Assembly: GCA_947630185.1 (NCBI GenBank)
Contig: CANRGT010000010.1
Span: 1-64,000, forward strand
Direction: 5' to 3'
Origin: an uncultured Clostridia bacterium
GTDB taxonomy: Bacteria; Bacillota; Clostridia; TANB77; CAG-508
Length of the DNA stretch: 64,000 nt
This document shows, piece by piece, positions 16,430 through 25,910 of the stretch (positions are counted from its first letter, which is position 1; each line of letters begins with the position of its first letter). Both the position numbers and the translations under genes were made by a program. The notes beneath the pieces are model-generated. The model made no database searches and was not told the DNA's origin. It worked only from the letters and a program-made list of their open reading frames with translations.

Positions 16430-17188
16430 ATGATTAAGCATTTTATGCGAAAAACAATTTTAAAAGGTACTGACCAAGAAACACAGGATATGTTTCTTCG
16501 GTTAAACTATCGGAAATACATAATCAAATTATTATGTTTTATGATATGGGTAGTTATACTTTGGCTCCCAGCGATTCCTGTATTAATAATTGATTTATGT
16601 GAAGAGATAGAATTCGCCTTAAGGACACAACTATTTATTGTTATATCGCTCGTATTTGTACTTATGATGATTTTCTTTTATGAAGCTTTATTTGTATGTA
16701 CAAATCTTATTGCTGAAAAAGTATATTTTTTGGTATGCACAATGAAGGGTAAAGCCTTATCACGAAAGGACTTTAAAACAATAAAGAATAAAGATCCAAA
16801 ATTATATGAATTTGTTTCAAGTTCTAAATGTTTTGGTTACTGTTACTCAATCTGTTTTTACATTCTCAAAACTCTAAAAAAGGGTTGCATAGAATTTATT
16901 GCAGTAAAGAAATCTTCTATTGAAAAAGATGATGAAGATGATGATGGAAGGAATCTCACAGTACATGTTCTTTATGTTAATAACGGATGGGCATTTGATA
17001 CCTATAGTCAAAGACAATATCCTATTGAAGAGCTTCATCAAGTTTTCAAAGCAATAATTTATAAGTCCTTTAATTATGATGAGATTGAAAATAAATCTTA
17101 TGATGATTTTAGGTCAGAGAATGTTCAGCAATTAGCAGAATGGTGTAATATTAATGATTGTTCACAGACTTGGCAAGAAATAGCTTGA
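16430..17188 (+). CDS. Unknown membrane protein, possibly with a Cys-His catalytic domain
   Basis: 252 residues. Two hydrophobic helices lie at about 32-54 and 66-92. The cytoplasmic C-terminal part has a Cys cluster (SKCFGYCYSICFYIL), then HVLYVNNGWAFDTYS. The Cys..His..Asp order resembles transglutaminase- or papain-like folds, but I cannot confirm it. It uses CGG in frame twice (codons 24 and 28) and more C-ending codons than its neighbours, so it is probably acquired. AGAAAGG precedes the ATG and a perfect terminator follows. Confidence 0.6.
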   Translation: MIKHFMRKTILKGTDQETQDMFLRLNYRKYIIKLLCFMIWVVILWLPAIPVLIIDLCEEIEFALRTQLFIVISLVFVLMMIFFYEALFVCTNLIAEKVYFLVCTMKGKALSRKDFKTIKNKDPKLYEFVSSSKCFGYCYSICFYILKTLKKGCIEFIAVKKSSIEKDDEDDDGRNLTVHVLYVNNGWAFDTYSQRQYPIEELHQVFKAIIYKSFNYDEIENKSYDDFRSENVQQLAEWCNINDCSQTWQEIA

Positions 17189-17194
17189 AAATTT

Positions 17195-17232
17195 CACGAG
17201 TAATTGCTAAATTGCAATTACTCGTGTTTTTT
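17195..17232 (+). terminator. Terminator of the unknown membrane protein gene
   Basis: A perfect 13-bp stem CACGAGTAATTGC / GCAATTACTCGTG with a 6-base loop and T6 tract. Confidence 0.9.
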
Positions 17233-17240
17233 CTTTTTAT

Positions 17241-17281
17241 AAAAAAACTTACGAAACTTATAAAGGCTCGTAAGTTTTTTT
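17241..17281 (-). terminator. Terminator of the rplS operon
   Basis: AAAAAAACTTACGA and TCGTAAGTTTTTTT form a 14-bp stem just beyond the rplS stop; the flanking A/T tracts also suit the plus strand. Confidence 0.85.
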
Positions 17282-17299
17282 AGTTTTATTCTGTTAGTT

Positions 17300-18010
17300 T
17301 TATTCAGCTTTCTTATCGTCTACTGGTTCTTCTTTAACATCTTCAACTTTTTCTTCTTTTACAGTATCAACAGTTTCTTGAACAGTTGGTTTTTCTATTT
17401 CAACTGCTGGTGCTTCTTCTGGAGCAGATTCAGTTTTTGGTTCTTCTACTTTTGCTTCTTCCTTAACTTCTTCAGTTGCAACTTCTGCTTTAGGAGCTTC
17501 TTCTGCTACTTTTTCTTCTTTAACAGGTTCTTCAGCTACTTCTTCTACAACTGGTGCCTCAGCAACTGCTTCAGCTGTTTCAGTAACTTCTTCAACTGGA
17601 GCTTCTTCTACTGCTGGTTCTTCTGCTAAATCTTCTTTAATTGTAAGTTCTTCATTTTCAATTCTAGCTAATACATTTTCTCTAGTCTTAGCAGCTTTAC
17701 CAACTCTATCTCTTAAATAGAATAGTTTTGCTCTTCTTGCTTTACCAACTCTTACAACTTCTACTTTTTCTACTAATGGTGAATGTACTAAAAATGTTTT
17801 TTCAACACCTACACCATAAGAAATTTTTCTTACTGTAAAAGTTTCGTTAACTCCTCCGTTTTGTTTTTTAATAATAATTCCTTCAAAAACTTGAATTCTT
17901 TCTCTATTACCTTCTTTAATTTTTTGATGTACTCTAACAGTATCACCAATTTTTAAATTAGGTATCTTGTTTTTTAATTGTTCGTGTTCAATTGATTTTA
18001 TGATATCCAT
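17300..18010 (-). CDS. rplS: Ribosomal protein L19 with long acidic tail
   Basis: Residues 1 to about 115 are a complete L19 of the large subunit, located near the intersubunit bridge ([39 protein letters not shown]). Normal L19 ends near residue 115. Here about 120 extra residues follow, built almost only of Glu, Val, Ala, Pro, Lys and Thr, as irregular EEAPVEEV-like repeats. The tail is in frame, shares the gene's codon style and is followed directly by the terminator. It should be disordered and strongly negative. It is the last gene of the ylxM-ffh-rpsP-khpA-rimM-trmD-rplS run. Confidence 0.95.
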   Translation of the reverse strand: MDIIKSIEHEQLKNKIPNLKIGDTVRVHQKIKEGNRERIQVFEGIIIKKQNGGVNETFTVRKISYGVGVEKTFLVHSPLVEKVEVVRVGKARRAKLFYLRDRVGKAAKTRENVLARIENEELTIKEDLAEEPAVEEAPVEEVTETAEAVAEAPVVEEVAEEPVKEEKVAEEAPKAEVATEEVKEEAKVEEPKTESAPEEAPAVEIEKPTVQETVDTVKEEKVEDVKEEPVDDKKAE

Positions 18011-18108
18011 ATCTTGAATATCCTCCTTTCATAATTTTTTTTTTTAATCACGCTTTAATTTTTAAAATGTTTTTACATAATTTTAATGTTCACACATTTT
18101 TATTCTTT

Positions 18109-18774
18109 TTATTTTAATAAATCTGGTCTTTTCTTTTTTGTTATTTCAATGGACTTTTCTTCTCTCCATTTTTTTATATTTTCATGATGTCCAGATAGTA
18201 AAACTTCTGGTACACTTTTTCCGTGAAATACCTCTGGTCTTGTGTATTGTGGGTATTCCAAAAGGTTATTTGTAAAAGATTCTTCTTTTGTTGAGTCTTC
18301 TTTTAAAACACCTTCTACATATCTACTTACAGAATCTATAAGCACCATTGCTGGAAGCTCTCCACCTGTTAACACATAATCACCTATCGATATTTCTTCA
18401 TCTACTATTTCATCTAATACTCTTTGGTCTATTCCTTCATAATGTCCACATAATAAAATGATGTGTTCTTGTTTAGAAAGTTCTACAACTTTTTTCTGGT
18501 TTAATACTTTTCCTTGTGGAGATAAATAAATAACTTTGGCTTTTTCCTTATCTAAAATAGAATTATAGGCATCATATACAACATCTGGCATCATTACCAT
18601 TCCTGCCCCTCCACCATAAGGTGTGTCATCTACTTTTTTATGCTTGTCTTTGGAAAAATCTCTTATATTTATTAAATTTATTTCCAATAACTCTTTTTCA
18701 GTAGCTCTGCCAATAATACTTTGTTTTACTGGCTCAAACATTTCTGGGAAAAGAGTTAATATATCAAACTTCAT
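18109..18774 (-). CDS. trmD: tRNA (guanine37-N1)-methyltransferase
   Basis: SPOUT-class enzyme that methylates G37 of tRNAs using S-adenosylmethionine, preventing +1 frameshifts on proline codons. The trefoil-knot motif [19 protein letters not shown] and the HYEGIDQRV loop are intact. 221 residues is slightly short of the usual 230-250 but complete. It is 22 bases after rimM. Confidence 0.95.
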   Translation of the reverse strand: MKFDILTLFPEMFEPVKQSIIGRATEKELLEINLINIRDFSKDKHKKVDDTPYGGGAGMVMMPDVVYDAYNSILDKEKAKVIYLSPQGKVLNQKKVVELSKQEHIILLCGHYEGIDQRVLDEIVDEEISIGDYVLTGGELPAMVLIDSVSRYVEGVLKEDSTKEESFTNNLLEYPQYTRPEVFHGKSVPEVLLSGHHENIKKWREEKSIEITKKKRPDLLK

Positions 18775-18795
18775 TATATTTTCCCTTCTAAATTT

Positions 18796-19305
18796 TTAAA
18801 CTAATCCTTTTAATAAATGAACAACTATTTTCTCGTTTTCTATATCAACTTGTTTGATAACTTCTTTTGTTGCTGGCAATAAAATTTGTTTGCCAAGTGA
18901 ATCTTTTACTACATAAATGTCGTTTGCTCCTGAGTTATAAATATCATCTACATTTCCAAGTAATATACCTTCTTCTGTATAGACAGGTAAGCCAATTAAA
19001 TCTGCTATGAAATAAGTACCTTCTGGAAGCTTTCTTGCATCTTTTCTTGCTATTTTTAAGTAAGAGCCTCTATACTTTTCTGCTTCTTCTATTGTATCAA
19101 TTCCTTTTAACTTCAATAGAACTTGATTTTTACTGTACTTTGCTTCTTCTACTTCAATTTCTATTAGCTTTCCATCTTTTTCTAAAAGAAGTTTTTTTAA
19201 AGTTTCAAATTGTGATATATCATCTGTAAATGGATTTACTTTTACCATTCCTTTTATTCCAAAATGATTTACAATTTGACCAATTTCAAAATATTCTTGT
19301 TTCAT
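18796..19305 (-). CDS. rimM: 16S rRNA processing protein RimM
   Basis: 169 residues. The N-terminal beta-barrel (IGQIVNHFGIKGMVKVNPF) and the PRC-barrel (YFIADLIGLPVYTEEGILLG) match RimM, which binds S19 during maturation of the 30S head. It is separated from khpA by 10 bases. Confidence 0.94.
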   Translation of the reverse strand: MKQEYFEIGQIVNHFGIKGMVKVNPFTDDISQFETLKKLLLEKDGKLIEIEVEEAKYSKNQVLLKLKGIDTIEEAEKYRGSYLKIARKDARKLPEGTYFIADLIGLPVYTEEGILLGNVDDIYNSGANDIYVVKDSLGKQILLPATKEVIKQVDIENEKIVVHLLKGLV

Positions 19306-19315
19306 GTATTTTCCT

Positions 19316-19546
19316 CTAATCTAAAAACTCAACAACTACTCTTTTATGTTCTTTAGAAGCTAAGGATTTCATAATTGTACGAATTGATTTTGCAACTCTA
19401 CCTTGTTTTCCAATTACTCTACCCATGTCACCATCTGCTACTTTTACTTCAAAAGTAATTTGGTGTTCATCTTCTTTAGATGTAATTGTTACATCATTTT
19501 TGTTTTCTACTAGATTTAAGATAATAGTTTCTAAAATTTCTTTCAT
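19316..19546 (-). CDS. khpA: KH-domain RNA-binding protein KhpA
   Basis: A single KH domain of 76 residues with the RNA-binding GxxG loop as GKQG in GRVIGKQGRVAKS. In other Firmicutes KhpA pairs with KhpB/Jag and affects cell division and small-RNA binding. It keeps the conserved place between rpsP and rimM. Confidence 0.93.
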   Translation of the reverse strand: MKEILETIILNLVENKNDVTITSKEDEHQITFEVKVADGDMGRVIGKQGRVAKSIRTIMKSLASKEHKRVVVEFLD

Positions 19547-19625
19547 CTTTTTACCTTTCTAATAGTACTTAAATAATCTTTACTTAATTATTTAATACTT
19601 TATCACATTTGTTTTAAGAGTTTTA

Positions 19626-19865
19626 TTATTTTTTATTTACTCTTTCTACTAATGATTTTACAGAATCTGTTGGTTTTGCACCGTTTTTTACCCATGTAGC
19701 GAATTTTTCATTGTCAATTACGATTGTTGAAGGTTCTGTCATTGGATCATAAGAACCAATTTTTTCAATGATTTTTCCATCTCTTGCTCTTCTAGAATCT
19801 GCAACTACTATGTGATAGAATGGAGCTTTTTTAGCACCTTGTCTTTGTAATCTAATTTTTACCAT
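19626..19865 (-). CDS. rpsP: Ribosomal protein S16
   Basis: 79 residues with the S16 start [20 protein letters not shown] and EKIGSYDP. It is a small-subunit assembly protein. AGGGGGTG precedes the ATG. Confidence 0.97.
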   Translation of the reverse strand: MVKIRLQRQGAKKAPFYHIVVADSRRARDGKIIEKIGSYDPMTEPSTIVIDNEKFATWVKNGAKPTDSVKSLVERVNKK

Positions 19866-20026
19866 AATTTCACCCCCTGAATTTTTTAAGTTGGCTTAAA
19901 GTTGAAATAAATCTAACTTTTCAGCTTATTTATATAAAATTAAAAAATTAAAATCTTGATTAAACATTTAATACTTTAATTATTAGCTTTGAATATATGC
20001 TAAATAATTGTATTATATTTGTAAAT

Positions 20027-21382
20027 TTATTTTAACAAACCTTTAAGGTCTTTTGAATCTAAGCTATTCATTAGCTTTTTCATACCACCTTTATTGTTTT
20101 GCATTTGCTTCATCATTTTCTGAGTCATTTCAAAGGATTTCATAAACTTATTAATTTCTTGTACAGTTGTACCACTTCCTTTAGCAATACGAACTCGTCT
20201 GTTGCCATTTAATATACGAGGATTTTTTCTTTCCTCTTTTGTCATAGAGCAAATCATTGCTTCTATTCTAACAAATTCTTTATCGTCAACTTTAACATCT
20301 TTTAACTGGTTCATTCCCGGTATCATTTTTAATATAGAAGAAAAAGAACCCATTTTTTTTATTTGTTTTAATTGTGCTAAATAATCATCTAAGTCCAATT
20401 CTTTCTTCTTATTTAACTGTTTTTCTAATTTTTCTGCTTCTTCTAAATCAAATGTTTCTTCTGCTTTTTCGATAATTGATAATACATCACCCATACCTAG
20501 AATTCTTTGTGCCATTCTTTCTGGATAAAATACTTCAATATCACTTAGCTTTTCACCAGTTGCTGCAAACTTTATTGGTCTTCCAGTTACTTTTTTAACA
20601 GATAAAGCTGCGCCACCACGAGTGTCGCCATCTAATTTGGTAAGTACAACGCCGTCAATTCCTAAATTTTCATTAAAAGATTTTGCAACATTTACAGCAT
20701 CTTGACCTGTCATGCTATCTACAACTAATAATATTTCATGTGGTTTCACATCTCTTTTAATATTTTTTAGTTCTTGCATTAACTCTTCATCAATATGCAA
20801 ACGACCTGCAGTATCTAGAATTACAACATCATTTAATTTGCTCATTGCTACTGACATTGCTTGTTTTGCAATATGTACAACATCTTTTGATTGTTCATTG
20901 CTAAATACTGGAATGTTAAGCTGTGCGCCTACTACTTGTAATTGCTTAATTGCTGCTGGCCTATATATGTCACAAGCTACTAATAATGGCTTTTTACCTT
21001 GTTTTCTAAGAAGATTAGCAATTTTACCTGCTGTTGTAGTTTTTCCTGAACCTTGCAAACCTACTAACATAATAACTGTTGGAGGGTTTGGTGTAAAGTT
21101 TATTTTACTTTCTGTTCCACCTAAAAGCTCTACTAGCTCGTCTTTTACAACTTTTACAACTTGTTGGCCCGGTGTTAATGATTTTAAAACATCTTGACCT
21201 AAAGCTTTTTCCTGAACCTGAGCTATAAATTCTTTTACTATTAAATAGTTAACATCTGCTTCTAGTAAAGCAAGTTTTACTTCTCTTAACATATCTTTTA
21301 AATCAGATTCTGTAATTCTTGCTTTTCCTCTTAATCTTCTTGTAATATCTTGGAGTTTTGAACTTAAACCTTCAAAAGCCAT
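20027..21382 (-). CDS. ffh: Signal recognition particle protein Ffh
   Basis: GTPase of the signal recognition particle; targets nascent membrane and secreted proteins. Residues 1-85 are the N domain, about 86-295 the G domain (GLQGSGKTTTAGK, DTAGRLH, TKLDGD), and 296-451 the Met-rich M domain that binds SRP RNA and signal sequences. The length of 451 is normal. AAAGAGGTGC precedes the ATG. Confidence 0.97.
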   Translation of the reverse strand: MAFEGLSSKLQDITRRLRGKARITESDLKDMLREVKLALLEADVNYLIVKEFIAQVQEKALGQDVLKSLTPGQQVVKVVKDELVELLGGTESKINFTPNPPTVIMLVGLQGSGKTTTAGKIANLLRKQGKKPLLVACDIYRPAAIKQLQVVGAQLNIPVFSNEQSKDVVHIAKQAMSVAMSKLNDVVILDTAGRLHIDEELMQELKNIKRDVKPHEILLVVDSMTGQDAVNVAKSFNENLGIDGVVLTKLDGDTRGGAALSVKKVTGRPIKFAATGEKLSDIEVFYPERMAQRILGMGDVLSIIEKAEETFDLEEAEKLEKQLNKKKELDLDDYLAQLKQIKKMGSFSSILKMIPGMNQLKDVKVDDKEFVRIEAMICSMTKEERKNPRILNGNRRVRIAKGSGTTVQEINKFMKSFEMTQKMMKQMQNNKGGMKKLMNSLDSKDLKGLLK

Positions 21383-21522
21383 TTAAGCACCTCTTTTTCT
21401 CTTAAGATTAGTCCTTGTACCTATAATAATTATTGTAGCAATTTTTGTATATATGTTAGTTCGTATATTACTATTTATATTGCTTCATTAAAATTTCAAG
21501 TATAGGACCATGATTTGATTTT

Positions 21523-21870
21523 TTAAGCTAAACAACTTAGTTCTTGGCATACATGTTCTAAAATTTTTGCAATCTTTTTGTCAGAAGATGTATCTTCTAT
21601 TTTGCTTAATTCTTGCAAAATTTGTTGAAGTTGTTTATCTTGTTTTAATGTTCTTTCCATAAATGCTAGCTTTTCTTCTAATTCGAAAAGTTTACTCTCT
21701 CCCTTCTTGATAATATCTCTTACTGCTTGCCTTGTAATATTATTATTCTCAGCAATTTCAGAAAGTGATAAATCATTGTTGTAATAGTCGTTTATAAATT
21801 CATATTGCTTTTTTGTTAGCATTTTTCCATATATTTGGCATAGCATACTAACTTGTATATTTTTTTCCAA
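21523..21870 (-). CDS. ylxM: YlxM, SRP-associated helix-turn-helix protein
   Basis: UPF0122 family, usually cotranscribed with ffh and reported to stimulate SRP GTPase. I choose TTG at 21870 (115 residues) because AGGGAG lies 10 bases upstream and the family starts near this point; the ORF-track start at 21927 lies upstream of that site. The helix-turn-helix is at LSLSEIAENNNITRQAVRDI. Ffh follows after about 140 bases. Confidence 0.9.
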   Translation of the reverse strand: MEKNIQVSMLCQIYGKMLTKKQYEFINDYYNNDLSLSEIAENNNITRQAVRDIIKKGESKLFELEEKLAFMERTLKQDKQLQQILQELSKIEDTSSDKKIAKILEHVCQELSCLA

Positions 21871-22055
21871 CTTTTCATCACTCCCTACTTTTAGTAAGTA
21901 ATATTTTGCACAAAAAAATATTAGCATTTTTGTAATGCTAATATACTTTACACTATTTTTTCTGATTTGTCAAGTGTTTTAGTGATTTTTTTTGATTTTT
22001 TATTTACATATTTTTGTTATTTTTTAAATTTTTTTATTATTTTTTCAAAAACCTC

Positions 22056-22084
22056 TTGACAACACGAACAAGTTTTTGTATACT
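22056..22084 (+). promoter_or_regulatory. Promoter of the metallopeptidase gene
   Basis: TTGACA and TATACT with a 17-base spacer. ACGAACA occurs twice, at 22064 and 22089, flanking the -10 box. These resemble half-sites of the Bacillus LexA box but do not form a full site. Confidence 0.75.
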
Positions 22085-22135
22085 ATGTACGAACATTGAT
22101 TTGGTAAACATTTATTTTGTTAGGAGGTATTATAC

Positions 22136-22720
22136 ATGAATATATTAAGAAGCAATAGTGCAGTAGCATTTCAAACTATAGTTGGAGGAAGAAAAGTATT
22201 TAACTTTGAAAAAGAATTAAAAAGGAAAACTAGTATAGCAACAGCTAAAAATACAATTTATATTTTAGGCAAGCTATATCAAGTTTATTTCTTTTATTCA
22301 AATACAAAAGTTCCTTCTATTTATTTAGAGAATCATCATATAGTTGTAATTCTTCCTAATAAATATAAGAAAATGGATGTTAATCTTATTTTAAATACTT
22401 TGACGGAAAAATTCTATGATAAAATAGCAGAGCAAGAAATAGAAAGAGCCATGGAAAAGGTAAGATTAATGGTTGGCTTTGCACCAGAAGATTTTGAAAT
22501 AAAAAGAATAAAAAATATGGCTATTTCTTCATGCAATGCTACTAAAAAAGAAATTACTTTTAGCCCCGATATTGTAAAATACGATAGAAATGCTATTGAA
22601 TATATTGTTCTACATGAATTTTGTCATTTAAAATATAAAATCCATGCAAAAGGTTTTTGGCAAATGATAAAAAAATATATGCCAAATTATGAAATTTATA
22701 AAAATGTATATTCTGTTTAG
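22136..22720 (+). CDS. YgjP-like zinc metallopeptidase
   Basis: 194 residues of the YgjP/SprT-like (DUF45) group. The zinc motif is HEFCH in VLHEFCHLKYKIHAKGFW, with a downstream His in the same helix-loop. The N-terminal half is a beta-rich domain as in the family. The substrate is unknown. It has its own promoter, AGGAGGT before the ATG, and a terminator, so it is a single-gene unit. Confidence 0.85.
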   Translation: MNILRSNSAVAFQTIVGGRKVFNFEKELKRKTSIATAKNTIYILGKLYQVYFFYSNTKVPSIYLENHHIVVILPNKYKKMDVNLILNTLTEKFYDKIAEQEIERAMEKVRLMVGFAPEDFEIKRIKNMAISSCNATKKEITFSPDIVKYDRNAIEYIVLHEFCHLKYKIHAKGFWQMIKKYMPNYEIYKNVYSV

Positions 22721-22796
22721 TTATTAATAATATTGGTTAGTAATTAAATAAATATAGGCTTTATAATTAGATATAATTTTTCCGAAATAATAGATA

Positions 22797-22838
22797 ATGA
22801 GCTTTCCAAAGCATATTTTAAGAAAGCTCATTTGTTTT
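22797..22838 (+). terminator. Terminator of the metallopeptidase gene
   Basis: ATGAGCTTTC and GAAAGCTCAT form a 10-bp stem followed by TTGTTTT. Confidence 0.75.
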
Positions 22839-22892
22839 AAAAATTTTTTATACTTACATATTTAAAACTATAATTAATATATTTTTAAGTTA

Positions 22893-23384
22893 TTATTTTA
22901 TTCTCTCATAATTTACAAATTCATAATCGTATGGATTTTGCTCATCTGTTATGCCTTTTTCTCTTGATACAACCTTCCATTCGTCTTTATTAATTTCAGG
23001 GAATGTAACATCACCATCAAATTCTTGATTTATATGTGTAATATATAACTTATCTGCATAAGGCATTAGTAATCTATAAATAGTTGCTCCACCTATTACA
23101 AAGTTTTCTTCTTCGTCATCTGCATATTTTTTAACCATACTAACATCTTCTAATACTTCTACGTTTTCATTTTCAATATTTAGTTCCATGTCATTGCATA
23201 ATATAACATGCTTTCTATTTGGTAATACTCTACCTAACGATTCAAAGGTTTTTCTTCCCATAATTATTGTATGACCTGATGTTATTTCTTTAAAATGTTT
23301 TAAATCTGCTGGTATATGCCAAATTAGTTTATTATCTTTTCCTATAACATTATTTTTAGCTACTGCTACAATTATACTTAACAT
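22893..23384 (-). CDS. folA: Dihydrofolate reductase
   Basis: Reduces dihydrofolate with NADPH; the partner of ThyA just upstream. LSIIVAVAKNNVIGKDNKLIWHIPADLKHFK contains the active-site Asp of the WHIPAD motif. GRKTFESLG and FVIGGATIYRLL bind NADPH. 163 residues is standard. AAGGAGAAT precedes the ATG. Confidence 0.97.
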   Translation of the reverse strand: MLSIIVAVAKNNVIGKDNKLIWHIPADLKHFKEITSGHTIIMGRKTFESLGRVLPNRKHVILCNDMELNIENENVEVLEDVSMVKKYADDEEENFVIGGATIYRLLMPYADKLYITHINQEFDGDVTFPEINKDEWKVVSREKGITDEQNPYDYEFVNYERIK

Positions 23385-23465
23385 ACATATTCTCCTTATA
23401 AATATACTTTTTCATGCATATGCCTTCATTTTCGTATATATATTTTATATATCATTGCGTATATT

Positions 23466-24257
23466 CTATACTGCAACTGGCATATCTATTTTTCCTAAGT
23501 GTTCATAATTTTCTAATTTTATATCATCTGGTGTAAAAGCATAAAAGTCTTTTATCTCTGGATTTATCCAAAGTTTTGGTGCTGGAAGTGCTTTATCTCT
23601 TCTTGATAATTGCTCCTTCATACCTTCTATTTGATTTTCATATATATGTGCATTGCTAATGCATACTGTTAAAAGCCCTGGTTTATAGCCTGTTACTTGT
23701 GCAAGTAAATGTACCAATACTGCATATTGTACAACATTAAATGGATTTCCAAGTGGTAGATCGTTTGAACGTATTGTAAGCATACAATTTAATTTTCCTG
23801 CTGTTACATCCCAGCAACTATTAAATACGCATGGATAAAGTGAACCTGTATTAAGATAAGGAATTTGCCATAAGTTGATTATCATTCTTCTATTTTGAGG
23901 ATTTGTTTTTAGTTGCTCTATTAAAGTATCTATTTGATGAAATTCTTTTACTACCCAACCATAAGCAGTTCCAATGGTTCCATCCTCCATTTCCCATTCA
24001 TCCCAAATGTGAACATTTTGTGCTTTTAATTCTTCAACACTATTAGATTGCTTTTGAAATATCCATAATAATTCTTTTACTGCTGTTTTGAAGGCTACGA
24101 ATTTTGTTGTTAGTATTGGAAATTCTTCTTCCAAATTAAATTGCATAATTTGGTGTGGTAATTTATATGTAGCAATTCCTGTTCTATTTTGGTCATAATA
24201 ACCTTCTTTTAGTATTTTATCAACCATGTCCAAATAAATATCATCAAACTTACTCAT
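23466..24257 (-). CDS. thyA: Thymidylate synthase
   Basis: Makes dTMP from dUMP and methylene-tetrahydrofolate. I start at the ATG at 24257 (263 residues, starting MSKFDD), with AAAGGAGAA 8 bases upstream; the longer ORF-track start lacks support. The active-site Cys is in [11 protein letters not shown], and [15 protein letters not shown] and [10 protein letters not shown] are conserved. folA follows and regenerates its folate. Confidence 0.97.
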   Translation of the reverse strand: MSKFDDIYLDMVDKILKEGYYDQNRTGIATYKLPHQIMQFNLEEEFPILTTKFVAFKTAVKELLWIFQKQSNSVEELKAQNVHIWDEWEMEDGTIGTAYGWVVKEFHQIDTLIEQLKTNPQNRRMIINLWQIPYLNTGSLYPCVFNSCWDVTAGKLNCMLTIRSNDLPLGNPFNVVQYAVLVHLLAQVTGYKPGLLTVCISNAHIYENQIEGMKEQLSRRDKALPAPKLWINPEIKDFYAFTPDDIKLENYEHLGKIDMPVAV

Positions 24258-24434
24258 ATATTTTTCTCCTTTTTCTTTTTTCTTCACATAATATATCAAA
24301 AGCTGACAAAAAATGCAATAAAATTCAATTATTAAGTTTTATTTTTTAATTTAAAGTTGACTTCAATGTTTCAAAAAGAGCGGAAAATTTGTACTTTTCT
24401 TGTAGATGAAGCTTATCGTGGAAAACACTTAGAT

Positions 24435-24776
24435 TTATATCTTTCCAATTCTTATTCCAATTACACCATATTGTTTTTGTTTTTCTGGTGTATAAAACTC
24501 TTCTAATACTTCTAATAACTCTTGTTTGGTCATTGATTTATCAGCCATCATTTCGATATCAAAATCTTTAAATAAATCTACAAATGTATTGTATCTCAAT
24601 AATCCTATAACTTTTACCTTCATTGTTGTTATAAGCTCTGGTTCTTTTTGAAAAATTATAGTATCTCCTATATTAATTTTTTGTCTTTTTTCATCATATA
24701 GCCTTAATTCTATTCTTTTTGTTCCATTATTAATATAGTCAAAATATTTAGGTTGTAATTTTAATATATGTTCCAT
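24435..24776 (-). CDS. ASCH-domain protein
   Basis: 113 residues with the ASCH fold, a PUA-like RNA-binding barrel: HILKLQPKYFDYINNGTKRIELRLYDEKR, then INIGDTIIFQ. Some members cleave or bind RNA or are amidohydrolases; this one's job is unknown. AGGTAAAT precedes the ATG. Confidence 0.8.
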   Translation of the reverse strand: MEHILKLQPKYFDYINNGTKRIELRLYDEKRQKINIGDTIIFQKEPELITTMKVKVIGLLRYNTFVDLFKDFDIEMMADKSMTKQELLEVLEEFYTPEKQKQYGVIGIRIGKI

Positions 24777-24853
24777 TTTTATTTACCTCCATACGATATG
24801 CTAACATATATTTTTCTTTTTTAAATATTAATATTAGTAATTTTCACTATATT

Positions 24854-25736
24854 CTAGTCCCAATTTGGAACATACTCTTCTTCATGCTCTCCTAATTCTT
24901 GTATGTATCCATTTTTAAGATCTAGTGTATATAAAAAGTTTTCAATTTCTTTATATTCTTTCTTATTTAATTTTCTATTTAAAAGTGTATCTTCTTTTGC
25001 CTTATTAGTAGGAAAATATTGTGCCATAATGCTAACATATATTTCTTCATCTATATTTTCTTTAATCCATTTTAAGATATGCTTGCTGTTTTGAATATGA
25101 TTTGGCAAAACTAAATGTCTTATTATAACACCTTTTTGTATTATGCCATCATCATTAAATATAGGTTTTCCTACTTGTTTTATCATTTCTTCTATGGCTT
25201 TTGTTACTACTTCAAAATAATTATTTACTTTAGAATATTTTTCAGAAAGTTCATTTGAATAATATTTTAAATCTGGTAAATATATATCAATATACCCTTC
25301 TAGTTCTTTCAAAGTTTGTATGCTTTCATATCCATTTGTGTTATAAATAACTGGAATATTTAAGCCATTCTTTTTTGCTATTTTTAATGCATCCAATATT
25401 TGCTTTGCATACATTGTAGGTGTTACTAAGTTTATATTATTAACCTTCTTTTCTTGCTGGCTTAAAAATATTTGTGCCAATTCTTCTATAGTTATTTCTT
25501 TTCCTTTGTCTCCTTGACTTATTTCATAATTCTGGCAATATATACAGCCCAAATTACAGTTACTAAAAAATATAGTACCTGAACCATTTTTTCCACTTAT
25601 ACAAGGTTCCTCATAATAATGGGTTGAAGCTAATGCTATTTTTATTTTATCATCACATTTGCACCAACCGTTTTTCACCTAAAGTTCTATTTACGCCACA
25701 ATTTCTAGGACATATATCACATTTTTCTAAATTCAT
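24854..25736 (-). CDS. Radical SAM protein (PflA-like, COG1313), +1 frameshift at CGG
   Basis: The main frame holds the radical-SAM cluster CNLGCIYCQ and the family block EEPCISGKNGSGTIFFSNC. The ORF track begins it at 25678, losing the conserved Cys-rich start. That start is present upstream in another frame: ATG at 25736 gives MNLEKCDICPRNCGVNRTLG, then GAA AAA CGG and a stop four codons later. Skipping the C of CGG (25670) gives GEKGWCKCDD and joins the main frame exactly, for 293 residues. Related proteins activate glycyl-radical or similar enzymes; the partner is unknown. No other lesion is seen. Confidence 0.85.
25668..25670 (-). other. CGG frameshift site in the radical SAM gene
   Basis: Codon 23 of the upstream frame, context GAA AAA CGG TTG GTG on the minus strand. 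Skipping C gives AAA GGT TGG TGC, restoring the family motif G-E-K-G-x-C. Confidence 0.82.
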
Positions 25737-25910
25737 TTTCTATTTCTCGTTTTTTTGTTTATCTTATCAGTTGTATAGTTAATATTCAAGAATTTTTGGA
25801 ATTATTTTTAGATTTTAAAAATAAGTTTGATTTAAAATTTTAAAAATTAAATTTAAATAATGATTTTTAAATTAATATTAATTAAGAGAACATTTAATAA
25901 TAATTTTTTA

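Noticed and set aside
16430-17188. Further CGG +1 frameshift sites in the CGG-containing accessory ORFs
   Set aside because: Skipping C at these CGG codons leads quickly to stops or non-matching sequence, so they are plain in-frame CGG codons.
22064-22102. LexA box upstream of the metallopeptidase gene
   Set aside because: CGAAC half-sites occur twice but neither has a good opposite half at the right spacing.
24368-24470. Plus-strand ORF beginning MFQKERKICTFLVDEAYRGKHLD between thyA and the ASCH gene
   Set aside because: It resembles the start of a pseudouridine synthase loosely, but has no ribosome binding site and most of it runs antisense through the ASCH gene. Treated as chance.
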